Source: BJGV01 sp964194745 (GTDB lineage: Bacteria; Pseudomonadota; Gammaproteobacteria; Burkholderiales; Nitrosomonadaceae). From it: 64,000 bases of DNA. How positions within the stretch are numbered: the stretch's first letter is position 1; each line of letters opens with the position of its first letter. The stretch is taken from contig OZ252054.1 in NCBI GenBank assembly GCA_965248035.1, positions 2,232,001-2,296,000 of the forward strand, given 5' to 3'. The notes beneath the pieces were generated by a model. That model searched no databases. It had not been told where the DNA came from and saw nothing but the letters and a program-made list of their open reading frames with translations. A program made the position numbers and the translations under genes. This document shows, one piece after another, positions 1 through 10,472 of this stretch.

Positions 1-1139
1 GAGTAGAAATCTTGGTAGCCACTCCAGGGCGCATGCTAGATCACGTCCAGCAAAAAACAATGCGTCTTTCTAAAGTGGAAATTTTGGTATTAGATGAAGC
101 TGACAGGATGTTGGATATGGGCTTCCTGCCTGACATCAAACGTATCCTTGCACTGATGCCGCAACAACGACAAAGCTTAATGTTCTCCGCCACCTTTTCC
201 GAGGAGATCAAAAAACTTGCAGATAAGATACTAAAACAACCTATATTGGTTGAAGTAGCAAAGTGCAACTCCATGACTAACTTAGTAACGCATGTCGTGC
301 ATCCGATCAAGCGAAATCGCAAGCGTGAATTGTTAGCTCATCTTATTAAGTCACAGGATCTTAGACAGGTGCTAGTATTCGTTCGAACTAAGTATGGTGC
401 CAGTCATCTGGCCCGACAATTGGAACGGGATGACATCTCTACCACCGCAATTCATGGAGATAAGAGCCAGCCTCAGCGCACCCAAGCTCTGGCGGAATTC
501 AAACAGGGAGAAGTACGTGTTCTAGTGGCAACTGACGTTGCCGCGCGTGGACTCGACATTGAGGATTTACCGCATGTGGTCAATTTCGAATTACCAAACA
601 CACCGGAAGATTACATCCATCGTATAGGGCGAACTGGCCGTGCTGGCACAAGGGGATGTGCAATTTCACTGGTGTGTGATGACGAAAACGATTTGCTCGA
701 AGGTATCGAGAAGCTTTTGAAAATTAAACTTCCGAAAAAGGTAATCACTGGGTTTGAATCAGCAATATTAGATGGTCTGGCCGAAACTAAACATGTCCTT
801 CATGAACGCGAGCGCCATGATCGCACCAAAGAAAAGCAAAAGAAAGACTCTGCTCTTCATGCAAAACGTCAGGATAAAGCAGGCTCAAAACCTGATTCTA
901 AGCAATATGCGCACGGACAAGAGAAACAACTGAAAGTATCACAGGATCCGCTATTCAGTCAGCCTTATGTACCTGTAACTTGTCCCACCGAAAATGAATC
1001 TACGCGCCCTACCAGCACGGTGGCATCACGATCTGTGATGAAAGGACGACCTACCCACCCTCGACATGGACAACACAAAAAACCACTACCTGCATTGTTT
1101 AGGCACCCTCTTCCGAATAAACCCAGGCAGGATAAGTAG
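1..1139 (+). CDS. rhlE: RhlE-like DEAD-box ATP-dependent RNA helicase, C-terminal part (5' end outside window)
   Basis: The frame is open to the first base, so the gene begins before the window; the visible part starts inside motif Ib (ATPGR). Next come motif II (LDEADRMLDMGF), motif III (SAT), a helicase C domain with VATDVAARGLDI (motif V) and motif VI (HRIGRTGRAG). The DEAD motif, the compact two-domain core and the roughly 110-residue basic, low-complexity tail fit the RhlE group, cytoplasmic RNA helicases that remodel rRNA precursors or mRNA. Q motif and Walker A must lie upstream. The stop is TAG. Another DEAD-box subfamily (DbpA, SrmB) is possible, but the tail and the RMLDMGF wording favour RhlE. 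Confidence 0.9.
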   Translation, partial: VEILVATPGRMLDHVQQKTMRLSKVEILVLDEADRMLDMGFLPDIKRILALMPQQRQSLMFSATFSEEIKKLADKILKQPILVEVAKCNSMTNLVTHVVHPIKRNRKRELLAHLIKSQDLRQVLVFVRTKYGASHLARQLERDDISTTAIHGDKSQPQRTQALAEFKQGEVRVLVATDVAARGLDIEDLPHVVNFELPNTPEDYIHRIGRTGRAGTRGCAISLVCDDENDLLEGIEKLLKIKLPKKVITGFESAILDGLAETKHVLHERERHDRTKEKQKKDSALHAKRQDKAGSKPDSKQYAHGQEKQLKVSQDPLFSQPYVPVTCPTENESTRPTSTVASRSVMKGRPTHPRHGQHKKPLPALFRHPLPNKPRQDK

Positions 1140-1191
1140 AATGAATGTGTAAGCCAATGCGCTATCATAACCCAATCATCTACCGCACGAC

Positions 1192-1743
1192 ATGGCCAAT
1201 CGACTGACGAGAATCTATACGCGAACCGGTGATGATGGAACCACTAGTTTGGGGGATGGTTCACGTTCTACCAAGGAAAGCACACGTATTGAAGCCATCG
1301 GTACCGTAGACGAACTCAATAGTTGCATCGGAGTATTACTTACAGAGAATCTTGAGCCAGAAATACGCAATAATCTAGAAAATATTCAGCATGACTTGTT
1401 TGATCTAGGTGGAGACCTTAGCATCCCTGACCATGTTAGCATGAGTATAGCACAGGTCACAAACTTGGAGGATAAGCTTGACCAATACAACTCCACTGTA
1501 CCTGCTCTGAAGGAGTTCATACTTCCTAGCGGAACCCGTGCAGCGGCCCTTTGTCATATTTCCCGTACCGTGTGCCGTCGCGCGGAAAGATGCGTTATCA
1601 GATTGTCACGCACCGAAACAGTAGCGCCATTCATTATTCAATACCTCAATCGTCTGTCAGACTTTTTATTTGTACTATGTAGGATACTGAATCACCAGCA
1701 AGGTGTTGGAGATGTGCTTTGGCAACCAGGAAAAAATCGTTAG
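1192..1743 (+). CDS. Cob(I)alamin adenosyltransferase, PduO type
   Basis: 183 residues, the normal length for single-domain PduO-type ATP:corrinoid adenosyltransferases, which transfer the adenosyl group of ATP to cob(I)alamin to make coenzyme B12. The N-terminus IYTRTGDDGTTSLGDGS is the ATP-binding signature of the family; the later Arg-rich helix with CRRAERCV and the YLNRLSDFLFVLCR segment are also typical. The ATG at 1192 was chosen because it sits at the usual distance (8 residues) before the YTRTGDDG motif; no strong ribosome-binding site is visible. It follows the helicase by about 50 bp on the same strand and converges with lspA, leaving only 4 bp between the two stops. Confidence 0.92.
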   Translation: MANRLTRIYTRTGDDGTTSLGDGSRSTKESTRIEAIGTVDELNSCIGVLLTENLEPEIRNNLENIQHDLFDLGGDLSIPDHVSMSIAQVTNLEDKLDQYNSTVPALKEFILPSGTRAAALCHISRTVCRRAERCVIRLSRTETVAPFIIQYLNRLSDFLFVLCRILNHQQGVGDVLWQPGKNR

Positions 1744-1747
1744 GCAG

Positions 1748-2218
1748 CTATTCGTTACTTTTTTTATGTCGAAAACTTTCGAATATCAGAAGTAATGCTC
1801 CTACAAATATCAATGAATCGGCTACATTGAACGCAGGCCAATGGTAACCACTATAATGAAAATCTAGAAAATCAACCACATAACCAAGAGTTATGCGATC
1901 CCATAAATTCCCGAGCGCACCACCTAATATAAAGCTCAGTGCGACACAAAATAATTTTTCTGAAGTATGCTTGCGCAGAAGATAAATAATCAAAACTGAG
2001 GCACATATGGCAATTCCACTAAAAAGCCAACGCTGCCATCCGGACTCGTTGCTCAAAAAACTGAATGCCGCTCCTGCGTTATACGTCAACACCAAATTAA
2101 GGAAACTTGTCAGTAGAATCTGCTGATCATAAACTAGCTCCAATTCCACCCAACGTTTAGTGGCAAAATCTATCACCAATACCACTAATGCCAATACTAA
2201 ACTAACGTGAAATTTCAT
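1748..2218 (-). CDS. lspA: Lipoprotein signal peptidase (signal peptidase II)
   Basis: 156 residues with four predicted membrane helices, the usual size and topology for LspA, the inner-membrane aspartyl protease that removes signal peptides from diacylglyceryl-modified prolipoproteins. Conserved boxes are visible: NAGAAFSF near residue 47, GGALGNLWDR near 99-108, and the two catalytic Asp regions VVDF (Asp116) and FNVAD (Asp134). It is the last gene of the ribF-ileS-lspA group. The spacing to ileS (158 bp) is wider than in many relatives, where the two genes nearly touch. Confidence 0.95.
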   Translation of the reverse strand: MKFHVSLVLALVVLVIDFATKRWVELELVYDQQILLTSFLNLVLTYNAGAAFSFLSNESGWQRWLFSGIAICASVLIIYLLRKHTSEKLFCVALSFILGGALGNLWDRITLGYVVDFLDFHYSGYHWPAFNVADSLIFVGALLLIFESFRHKKSNE

Positions 2219-2376
2219 CGTACCCTGTGTTTTCTTGTATACAACGAATACCCAACCTAACTTCCATCAAATCCAAAATAAAACGGTTAGAAAATCGTTC
2301 CAAAAACTGAACAGATGATACTGCAGAAAACAAGCAAAGAAACAAACAACGTACCAAAAATGATACAAAATTGGGG

Positions 2377-5286
2377 TCAGGCATATTTACGTACCTCACC
2401 CGACCCAAAAAGATTGGATATACATCGAGCACATATAGTGGGATGGTCATCCTTACAACCCACATCTTTACGATAATGCCAGCAGCGTTCGCATTTAGGA
2501 TGAACACTGGGAGCTACAAAAATACCCTTCTCCTGGCAACTCTCAACCTGTGCCACGTGCACTTCTGAAGCGACGACTACCAACCGTAAATCGTCTCCTA
2601 GAGTATTAAGAAGAACGAAATCGTCTCCGCTAGCGCGAATTTCCACAACGGCGGAAAGTGACGAACCAATTTTTCCCTGAGCACGTGATTCTTCTAGTTG
2701 CTTTTGCACTTCCGAGCGTAACTCGCGGAGCCTGGTCCAACGCTGCATCAATAATTTCGTATCCGGTTGCGATGGAAATTTATACCAAGTGTGTAGTAGC
2801 ACGCTGCCATCAGCATTACGCGTAAGATGCTCCCATACCTCTTCTGCGGTGAAACTTAGAATAGGTGCAAACAAGCGTACTAGGCTATGCGCAATGTGAA
2901 ACAGTGCACTTTGCGCTGAGCGACGCGGAACACCTTTTGTTGTGGCGGTATAAAGTCGATCTTTAAGAACATCAAGATAGAATCCACCCAAATCTTCAGA
3001 ACAAAAGTAGTGCAATTTGTACACTACCAAATGGAATTCGTTGCGCTTATAATTCTGTGTCAGCTCATCCTGAAGTATGCTAGTAAAAGCTAACATGTAG
3101 CGATCAATATCCAGCCATTGTTCTTCTTCCACAAAATCAGTTTCCGAATCAAAATCGGCCAGATTAGCTAACAAAAAACGTAATGTGTTGCGAATACGGC
3201 GATAGCTCTCTACCACTCGTTTCAAAATTTCATCTGAAATTGAAAGCTCACCAGAATAATCTGTGGAAGCCGCCCATAATCGTAGAATATCGGCTCCTGA
3301 AGTATCCATCACTTTTTGTGGAGCAATGACATTACCTTTAGATTTGCTCATTTTGTGGCCACCACCATCTACTACAAAACCATGAGTGAGCAATGCATCA
3401 TACGGAGCGCAGCCATTAATTGCGCAGCTGGTCAGGAGCGAAGACTGAAACCAACCACGGTGCTGATCAGAACCTTCTAGATAAAGATCTGCAGGATACT
3501 TAAGCTGTTCAGATGATTTTAAAACGGTATCATGTGTCGTACCAGAATCAAACCAGACGTCTAGGGTATCAGTCAATTTCTTGTAATCCTTTGCCTCCTC
3601 TCCTAAAAACTCTGTTATATCCAAACTGAACCATGCCTCAATTCCTTGCTGCTCAACCCTTTGTGCTATCTTCTCAAGTAATACCTCGGTATTAGGATGT
3701 ACTTCATGAGTTTCCTTATGTACAAAAAATGCCATTGGTACACCCCAGTTACGTTGGCGTGACACACACCAATCGAAACGGTTCTTGATCATCAATTCCA
3801 AACGAGCACGACCCCAAACTGGAAAAAATTCAGTGCCAGCTACTGCAGAATTAGCTCGATTCCGAAGGGTATCTTTACCATCCAATATAGTTATAGTTGG
3901 AACAAAACGCGTATTTTGCGATGCGTCCTTGTGTATCGGCCTGTCCATACCTATGAACCACTGCCTAGTAGCACGAAAGATAATCGGTGTCTTATGCCGC
4001 CAGCAGTGAGGATAACTATGTTGCAATTTATCTGACTTGAGTAACAAACCATTTTTTTTCAATTCAAGGATTACTATTTCGGTAGCTTTCCAAACCGACA
4101 AACCTCCTACAAGCGGTATGCGCTCGTAAAATTTTCCATTATCATCAACTGGATTGTCTACTGGCAAATCATATTTCTGACCTATAGCATAGTCATCAAC
4201 GCCGTGTGCTGGAGCAATATGCACCAGTCCTGTGCCCGCATCAGTTGTAACATGCTCGCTACAGACAATTAGTATAGCACGATCATCAAATGGATGTCTC
4301 AACTCGAGAAGGTTAAGTTCTGACCCCTTACAAGTACCAAGTACTCCTAAGTTTTCTAAACCATAATTAGTCAGACAATATTCAACGAGAGATAAGTTTC
4401 TTAGAACTGGCTGTTTTGATTTTTCGTCAACTGGAGACAATCTTATAGACTTTACCCCTGTATAGAGTTCGCTCGATAAAATTAATAGCCCCTTGACGGT
4501 ACGCACCAAGTGGTAATCATATTCTGGATGCACACATACTGCCTGATTGGCAGGTAAGGTCCATGGTGTAGTAGTCCAGATCACTGCAAAAGTAGGCTCA
4601 CTGATGACCGACACGCCCAGCGCTTTGGCAAGAACGGCGTTATTCTTAACTGGAAACGCAACATCAATTGCTGCCGAAGTTTTGTCCTCATATTCGACTT
4701 CCGCTTCCGCCAGTGCAGAACTACAGTCAATGCACCAATTGACCGGCTTCTGTCCCTGATAAAGATGCCCCCCTTTGTGAACCTTTCCGAGCGCACGGAT
4801 AATACCAGCCTCGATCTTATAGTCCATGGTGAGATAATAATTATCCCAATCTCCCAACACTCCGAGCCGAATAAAATCAGCTTTTTGTCGTTCTACCTGC
4901 TCCTGTGCAAAATCTCGACACAATTTTCGCACCTTGTCCGCAGGCAAGTTTTTGCCATACCTCTTTTCTATCTGGTGTTCAATAGGTAGCCCATGGCAAT
5001 CCCAACCAGGTATATAAGGTGCATCAAAACCTGCCAGTGTTTTACTTTTAATAATAATGTCTTTAAGAATTTTATTGATTGCATGACCAATGTGAATATC
5101 ACCGTTCGCATACGGCGGGCCATCGTGCAGAACAAACTTAGGTCGCCCTTTACAAACTTTACGGATTTTCTGATAAAGATTTTTTTTATTCCAGGCCTTG
5201 AGCATCACAGGCTCACGCCTAGCGAGATCACCGCGCATGGGAAAAAGCGTGTCAGGCAGGTTAAGGGTTTTTTTATAGTCATCCAT
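2377..5286 (-). CDS. ileS: Isoleucyl-tRNA synthetase
   Basis: 969 residues, slightly longer than the common 930-960. A class I aminoacyl-tRNA synthetase charging tRNA-Ile in the cytoplasm. The HIGH motif is at residues 65-68 (within PYANGDIHIGHA), KMSKS at 645-649, an editing domain lies between them (WTTTPWTLPAN is the CP1 signature), and a C-terminal zinc-binding module has two Cys pairs (CERC and CARC). The reading frame is fully open across 2.9 kb, which argues against poor sequence quality in this part of the window. It starts 11 bp after ribF, so the two are almost certainly co-transcribed. Confidence 0.98.
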   Translation of the reverse strand: MDDYKKTLNLPDTLFPMRGDLARREPVMLKAWNKKNLYQKIRKVCKGRPKFVLHDGPPYANGDIHIGHAINKILKDIIIKSKTLAGFDAPYIPGWDCHGLPIEHQIEKRYGKNLPADKVRKLCRDFAQEQVERQKADFIRLGVLGDWDNYYLTMDYKIEAGIIRALGKVHKGGHLYQGQKPVNWCIDCSSALAEAEVEYEDKTSAAIDVAFPVKNNAVLAKALGVSVISEPTFAVIWTTTPWTLPANQAVCVHPEYDYHLVRTVKGLLILSSELYTGVKSIRLSPVDEKSKQPVLRNLSLVEYCLTNYGLENLGVLGTCKGSELNLLELRHPFDDRAILIVCSEHVTTDAGTGLVHIAPAHGVDDYAIGQKYDLPVDNPVDDNGKFYERIPLVGGLSVWKATEIVILELKKNGLLLKSDKLQHSYPHCWRHKTPIIFRATRQWFIGMDRPIHKDASQNTRFVPTITILDGKDTLRNRANSAVAGTEFFPVWGRARLELMIKNRFDWCVSRQRNWGVPMAFFVHKETHEVHPNTEVLLEKIAQRVEQQGIEAWFSLDITEFLGEEAKDYKKLTDTLDVWFDSGTTHDTVLKSSEQLKYPADLYLEGSDQHRGWFQSSLLTSCAINGCAPYDALLTHGFVVDGGGHKMSKSKGNVIAPQKVMDTSGADILRLWAASTDYSGELSISDEILKRVVESYRRIRNTLRFLLANLADFDSETDFVEEEQWLDIDRYMLAFTSILQDELTQNYKRNEFHLVVYKLHYFCSEDLGGFYLDVLKDRLYTATTKGVPRRSAQSALFHIAHSLVRLFAPILSFTAEEVWEHLTRNADGSVLLHTWYKFPSQPDTKLLMQRWTRLRELRSEVQKQLEESRAQGKIGSSLSAVVEIRASGDDFVLLNTLGDDLRLVVVASEVHVAQVESCQEKGIFVAPSVHPKCERCWHYRKDVGCKDDHPTICARCISNLFGSGEVRKYA

Positions 5287-5297
5287 GGAATATCATA

Positions 5298-6251
5298 TTA
5301 ATTTACTGATGCGCATGATCTTAAGAAATAGTTCTTTGCATTTTCCACATCACGCCCAATTTGCCTAGTAAGTGCCCCTAAGTCTGGGTATTTCTCTTCG
5401 TCTCGAAGCTTGTGTATGAAATCTACCCGCAAATGACAGCGATATATCTCTTTTTCAAAATCAAACAAATGTACTTCAAGAACTGGTTTACCGTCCTCAT
5501 GCACTGTAGGACGTACACCCAAACTGGCTACACCATATACTGCTGTTCGTGGGGATAACTCGTCGGTACCATACACCTTGACCACAAAGATTCCAGATAG
5601 TGGTGGCCGATTGTGTCTCAATTGAATGTTGGCGGTGGGATAACCGATTTTCTTACCCAGTTTATCGCCTTCGATCACACGCCCGCTAATGCTATAAGGC
5701 CGCCCCAGAAGACGTCTGGTAAGCTCTAGGTCACCTGTCACCAATGCTTCCCGCACCGCCGTACTCGAAACCCGTTGATTACCTAAGGTGTAACTTGGCA
5801 TTTCCGCAACTTCAAAACCATGTTGTGTAAAAGATCTTTTCAACATGGCACAATCACCAGTGCGAAGCGCACCGAAACGAAAATCTTCACCCACTATAAT
5901 CCAGCGGACAGCAAGCCCCTGTATCAAGATACGCGCGATAAAATCTTCCGCGCTAATCGATGCAAAATTAAAATCGAAGTGACAAACCTGCACCCGCTCT
6001 ACGCGTAATTCTGCTAATAATTCTAGTTTTTCCCGAAGACTAGTAAGCCGTGTGGGTGCCTGATCCGGCGTAAAAAATTCGCGTGGGTACGGCTCGAAAA
6101 TCATGACACAGGAAACAAGGCCTAGCCGGGTAGCTGCTTCTTTCAGGCGAGTAAGCATAGCCTGGTGACCTAGATGCACTCCATCGAAATTACCTATAGT
6201 GAGCGCAGTGGGATCCTGAGCTTGAACGGGAGTTCCGCGAAAAACACGCAT
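5298..6251 (-). CDS. ribF: Bifunctional riboflavin kinase / FAD synthetase
   Basis: Makes FMN from riboflavin and then FAD. The N-terminal nucleotidyltransferase domain shows TIGNFDGVHLGHQAM; the C-terminal riboflavin kinase domain shows GYPTANI and VEVHLFDF. The frame is open to 6317, but I place the start at the ATG at 6251 (MRVFRGTPVQ), which gives 317 residues, close to the family norm; the 22 residues upstream resemble nothing in the family. First gene of the ribF-ileS-lspA cluster. Confidence 0.95.
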   Translation of the reverse strand: MRVFRGTPVQAQDPTALTIGNFDGVHLGHQAMLTRLKEAATRLGLVSCVMIFEPYPREFFTPDQAPTRLTSLREKLELLAELRVERVQVCHFDFNFASISAEDFIARILIQGLAVRWIIVGEDFRFGALRTGDCAMLKRSFTQHGFEVAEMPSYTLGNQRVSSTAVREALVTGDLELTRRLLGRPYSISGRVIEGDKLGKKIGYPTANIQLRHNRPPLSGIFVVKVYGTDELSPRTAVYGVASLGVRPTVHEDGKPVLEVHLFDFEKEIYRCHLRVDFIHKLRDEEKYPDLGALTRQIGRDVENAKNYFLRSCASVN

Positions 6252-6791
6252 GATACAAAGCTTCTTAAAAGCCCGAATTGTAGCCTGTTCAGGACAAGCA
6301 AGTCTAGGTTTTAGCAACTAAATTTCTAGGGAGAAGTGATGGGAACTCTTCTCTGCTCTGAATTAGCCCTTCATGATAAAATATCAACCTTTGGGGGGAG
6401 AAAGCATTTAGTCACATTTCGATTCCTCGCAACCTGTGGTTGCGTTGATACATTAATCTGTTGAGCATAGATTCGATGAGAAGAAAGGATTAAAATTCTT
6501 ACCCTTATACGGTTTGGCAATCACTGCCTACTTTATTCGTATACCCCTTGTTTTCTAAACGATCTCGTTATCTTTTTCTGACAACATCATTTTTGTCGTA
6601 TACAGTATGGATTGGAATGAGAAAGTAATCTAGAAAAAAGGCTTCTAGTACCGTATATGAATAAAGACACGGTCATTTACCTAAATGACATGCCTTTCCT
6701 AAATCTACTTACCGTAGAATAATCACATAGTGGCTGGTAATACTCTATAATAATCTTGATTATTTATGTGCAAACGATTTAAAGAATATTA
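6252..6791. other. 540-bp stretch without a recognisable gene
   Basis: AT-rich. A short perfect hairpin (CGCAACC, loop TGT, GGTTGCG) lies at about 6428-6444 but has no T-run, so it is not a clear terminator. No supported ORF. The ribF promoter should lie at its left end and the promoter of the broken glycosyltransferase at its right end. Confidence 0.6.
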
Positions 6792-7978
6792 ATGCGAATC
6801 AAAGCGGCTACACCTTCCGCACTCTCTCCATTCTCAAGGAACAACGTGCTCTGGGTTGGAAAACCTTTCATCTGACAAGCCAGAAGCAGGGATACTGCAA
6901 GATTTCTGAAGAGGATATCGATGACTGGCATTTCTACCGTACCCCAAGCACATCAGGAGCTGTAACAAAATTACCCATCCTGAATCAAGCTTCCGTAATT
7001 AATAGTCTGACTCGCCGTTTGAGTGAAGTGATCAAAATTGTCAGGCCGGATATTCTGCACGCTCATTCTCCCACACTCAATGTCTTACCCGCTTTACGGG
7101 TTGCACATAACCTAAACATACCCGTCGTCTATGAAATCAGAGCATTCTGGGAAGATGCGGCGGTAGTTCATGGTACCAACACAGAATGGGGGATTCGCTA
7201 TCGTATTACGCGTGCGTTAGAAAGTTACGCTCTGAAACGTGTCGATGCGGTGACCACGATCTGTGAAGGACTGCGAAACGACATTCTAGGGCGGGGTATC
7301 TTGCCCAATAAAGTCACTGTCATCCCAAATGCCGTTAACATTGAAAATTTTAGTGTAGGCGAAAAACCGGATCTGCAACTTGCAATGAATCTTGGTCTCA
7401 ATGGAAAATTACTGCTTGGTTTTATCGGCTCTTTTTATGCATACGAAGGTTTAAATATTCTGTTGCGGGCCCTACCGAAGATACTGTCCCAAAATCCAGA
7501 TATTCAAATTCTGTTAGTCGGTGGAGGTCCACAAGAGAATGAGCTGAAGAATCTAGCAGTACAGCTGGGTATAGAGAGTAAGGTAGTTTTTGCCGGTCGC
7601 GTTCCTCATGATCAGGTTCAGCGCTACTACAATCTGATTGATGTTCTGGTCTACCCAAGACTACGTATGCGACTAACCGATCTAGTGACACCACTTAAAC
7701 CACTTGAAGCAATGGCGCAAGGTAAGCTGCTTATGGCTTCAGATGTAGGCGGTCATTTGGAGCTTATCCAAGACAGAGAAACCGGCATTATTTTCAAGTC
7801 TGGCAACCCAGATGCCTTAGCAACCAAAGTATTAGATCTCCTTTCAAGATGCGATAGTTGGCCTGCTCTGCGTGCCGCAGCACGAAACTATGTGGAAACA
7901 GAGCGTAACTGGCCAGTTAGCGTAGCTCGCTACAAAGATGTGTATGGCTCGCTTGTCAACAAGGAAATACTAAGATGA
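6792..7978 (+). pseudogene. Exosortase A-system-type GT4 glycosyltransferase, broken at its N-terminus
   Basis: The uninterrupted part (7019-7978, 319 residues, first usable codon TTG) is a GT4/GT-B glycosyltransferase lacking most of its N-terminal domain. Reading the same frame upstream recovers the missing half: SGYTFRTLSILKEQRALGW, then TFHLTSQKQGYCK, running without a stop into the listed frame. This is the N-terminus of the exosortase A-associated glycosyltransferases, which normally begin MRILHVLDHS before SGYTFRT. An ATG CGA ATC (MRI) is present at 6792 but the codons between it and SGYTFRT are gone and the frame is shifted, so a small out-of-frame deletion has removed the true start. 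The C-terminal nucleotide-sugar site (PLKPLEAMAQGK) is intact. Overlaps the next gene by 4 bp, as in a former operon. Confidence 0.75.
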
Positions 7979-9075
7979 AAACATCCGGCTTGCACATTGG
8001 ATTGGTTGGACCCTTACCCCCTCCTTCTGGAGGAATGGCAAATCAGACGCAGCAATTGGCAAAATTGCTGCGTGACGAGGGCGTCATAGTGGAACTAATT
8101 CAGGTAAACCGCTCCTATCGTCCACGTTGGGTAGAGGGGATAAAAGGAATAAGAGCAGTGTCTCGACTGCTTTCCTATCTGACCCATCTTTGGCAATGTG
8201 CAAACAAAGTCCAGTTATTTCATGTTATGGCCAATTCAGGCTGGTCGTGGCACCTCTTCGCTGCTCCGTCTATCTGGATAGCTAGCATCAGGAAAAAACC
8301 AGTTATTATCAACTACCGTGGAGGGGAGGCAGATGCCTTCTTTGACAGAGATTTCTTCTGGGTTAAACTTAGTTTGCGTCAAGCAAACGCTATCATTGTT
8401 CCTTCTGGCTTCCTCGAAGCGGTGTTTACAAAACGTGGTTTTTCAACCAGTACCGTGCCCAATATTATAGATTTAAGCCGTTTTTCGGTTGACACTAGCG
8501 CTAGAGTTATATCAAAAACAGATTCCCCACACATCTTGGTTGCACGCAACTTGGAGCTGATTTACGACAACGCAACAGCACTGCGTGCTTTTAGGTATAG
8601 TTATAAAGCTGTTGCCGACATCCAGACTCACTATTACCGGTTCTGGGCCTGAGCGACAAGCCTTGGAAAATCTTGTGGCTGAATTGGGACTACAAGACGC
8701 CGTCATTTTTACGGGACGAGTAAATAACGAAGACATGGCGGCACTTTACCAAAGTTCAAATGTCATGGTGAATCCCAGCTTGGCGGACAACATGCCCATT
8801 TCCGTGCTGGAGGCATTAGCCAGTGGGGTGCCAGTAGTAAGTACTAACGTCGGGGGGTGGTGCCCTATCTGGTAACACACGATAACACAGCATTGCTGGT
8901 TCCCTTACAAGACCCAGTAGCCATGGCAGATGCTATTCTTATGCTGTTAAACGATCCAACTAAAGCCCAGCAAATTAGGTCGGCTGGGCTTAATGCCGTG
9001 CAGTGTTATACGTGGCAAGAGGTGCGAAACAGATTGTTAAGCGTATATGAAAATGTGCTAAACGAAGCCAGATAA
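7975..9075 (+). pseudogene. GT4 glycosyltransferase with two frameshifts
   Basis: Three consecutive frames give one GT-B protein: an N-terminal domain (residue 1 onward, GLVGPLPPPSGGMANQ), a C-terminal domain beginning near 8595 (LTITGSGPERQALE, then NPSLADNMPISVLEALASG), and a tail from about 8860 (VPYLVTHDNTALLVPL) ending at 9075. The first shift is near 8590-8600; the second is in a run of six G at about 8853-8858, where one extra base destroys the STNVGG-VPYLV join. The PPPSGGM and ISVLEALASG boxes mark a GT4 enzyme acting on a membrane-linked polysaccharide intermediate. The homopolymer shift could be a sequencing error; the first one is less easily explained that way. Confidence 0.8.
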
Positions 9076-9119
9076 CTTTAAGACGGAACACTAGCAAAAG
9101 TCGATTCGTAAACAAAAAA

Positions 9120-10472
9120 ATGGGCTTATACACTTCACTTATATCTAGCGCACTCTTTCCTTTGCATGAACGCTTCAAGAAACATGACAGCGTTGAAGTG
9201 CGCAAGGAGATGGAATCCTCACAGTGGTGGGATGAGAAACATCTGAAGGAACTCCAGCTTTCCAAGCTATGCCAGCTTCTCACACACGCCCAGACACACG
9301 TACCCTATTACCGCGAACTATTTGAAGAAATTGGATTTAAGGCGGAAAATATGCGCTCCATTACCGACCTCACACGAATATCCTTCCTCGACAAATCAAA
9401 AATCCGTGCCAATACCGAAGCATTGAAATCCGAAATTTCTCAAGATCTCGCCAGCTTTAACACCGGTGGCTCCAGTGGTGAGCCACTAATTTTTTACATT
9501 GGAAAGAAGCGTGTCAGTCACGATGTCGCTGCAAAATGGCGCGCCACACGCTGGTGGGGAGTGGATATTGGCGATCCGGAAATTGTTGTTTGGGGATCCA
9601 CCATCGAACTTGACGTACAAGATAACATCCGCATTTTTCGTGATTGGTTGTTTAGGACCAAGTTGCTACCCGCTTTTGAAATGACCGAACAAAAGCTTGA
9701 TAGCTTCCTTGAACAAATCCGCACCAGGCGCCCTAAAATGCTTTTTGGCTACCCCTCTGCGCTATCTCATGTTGCCCGATATGCTGAAACACAGCACCTA
9801 CGCGTGGACGATCTGGGTATCCAGGTTGCATTTGTAACTTCGGAACGACTCTACGACGAACAACGTCAGCAAATTAGCAAAACCTTTGGCTGCCGGGTAG
9901 CTAATGGCTATGGTGGTCGCGACGCTGGTTTTATTGCCCACGAATGCCCTAAGGGCGGTATGCACATTACCGCAGAGGACATTATTGTCGAAATTGTGGA
10001 TACACAGGGCAAATCCCTGCCTCGTGGTATGGCAGGTGAAATTGTTATTACCCATCTCGCCACCAAAGACTTTCCTTTCATTCGTTATCGTACTGGCGAC
10101 ATCGGGGTGCTCGACCCTAGTGTTTGCAGCTGCGGTCGCGGGCTTCCATTGCTCAAGGAAATCCAAGGTCGGAGTACCGATTTCTTGGTTGCCCAAGATG
10201 GAACAATTATGCATGGTTTAGCCCTAATCTATATCTTGCGCGATCTGCCGCAAGTACGCGCCTTCAAAATAATTCAGGAAAGTCTGCAACTTACACGTGT
10301 AAGGGTGGTATCCGAGACCGGCCTCGGTCAGGAACTCATTGAAAAGATTGAAAATGGTTTCAAGGCCAGACTGGGCCAGGGGGTACAGGTAATCATCGAG
10401 AAAGTGGCAGAAATCGCTGCGGAAAAATCGGGAAAATTCCGCTATGTAATAAGTAAGGTCGCGTCAGGTTAA
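9120..10472 (+). CDS. CapK/PaaK-like AMP-binding ligase of a polysaccharide locus
   Basis: 450 intact residues of the phenylacetate-CoA ligase/CapK superfamily (adenylate-forming). Visible are the phosphate-binding loop FNTGGSSGEPLIFY near residue 115, GYGGRDAGFIAHEC near 260, the adenylation motif RYRTGDIG, and the PaaK-like CSCGRGLPLL. Members close to exosortase/EPS glycosyltransferases are common, so the substrate is probably a polysaccharide-related carboxylate rather than phenylacetate, but this is inferred only from neighbours. It is the sole intact gene of the 6.8-10.5 kb patch and starts 45 bp after the broken glycosyltransferase. Confidence 0.8.
   Translation: MGLYTSLISSALFPLHERFKKHDSVEVRKEMESSQWWDEKHLKELQLSKLCQLLTHAQTHVPYYRELFEEIGFKAENMRSITDLTRISFLDKSKIRANTEALKSEISQDLASFNTGGSSGEPLIFYIGKKRVSHDVAAKWRATRWWGVDIGDPEIVVWGSTIELDVQDNIRIFRDWLFRTKLLPAFEMTEQKLDSFLEQIRTRRPKMLFGYPSALSHVARYAETQHLRVDDLGIQVAFVTSERLYDEQRQQISKTFGCRVANGYGGRDAGFIAHECPKGGMHITAEDIIVEIVDTQGKSLPRGMAGEIVITHLATKDFPFIRYRTGDIGVLDPSVCSCGRGLPLLKEIQGRSTDFLVAQDGTIMHGLALIYILRDLPQVRAFKIIQESLQLTRVRVVSETGLGQELIEKIENGFKARLGQGVQVIIEKVAEIAAEKSGKFRYVISKVASG

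Noticed and set aside
2202..2507. 101-codon frame in the lspA-ileS gap
   Set aside because: Runs over the end of ileS and into lspA in another frame, with no ribosome-binding site and no recognisable protein pattern.
6428..6444. Hairpin CGCAACC/GGTTGCG as a terminator for the neighbouring genes
   Set aside because: No T-run follows on either strand and no gene ends next to it.
9798..10342. Long overlapping frames on both strands inside the CapK-like gene
   Set aside because: The CapK-like frame has conserved motifs throughout; the others are shadows.
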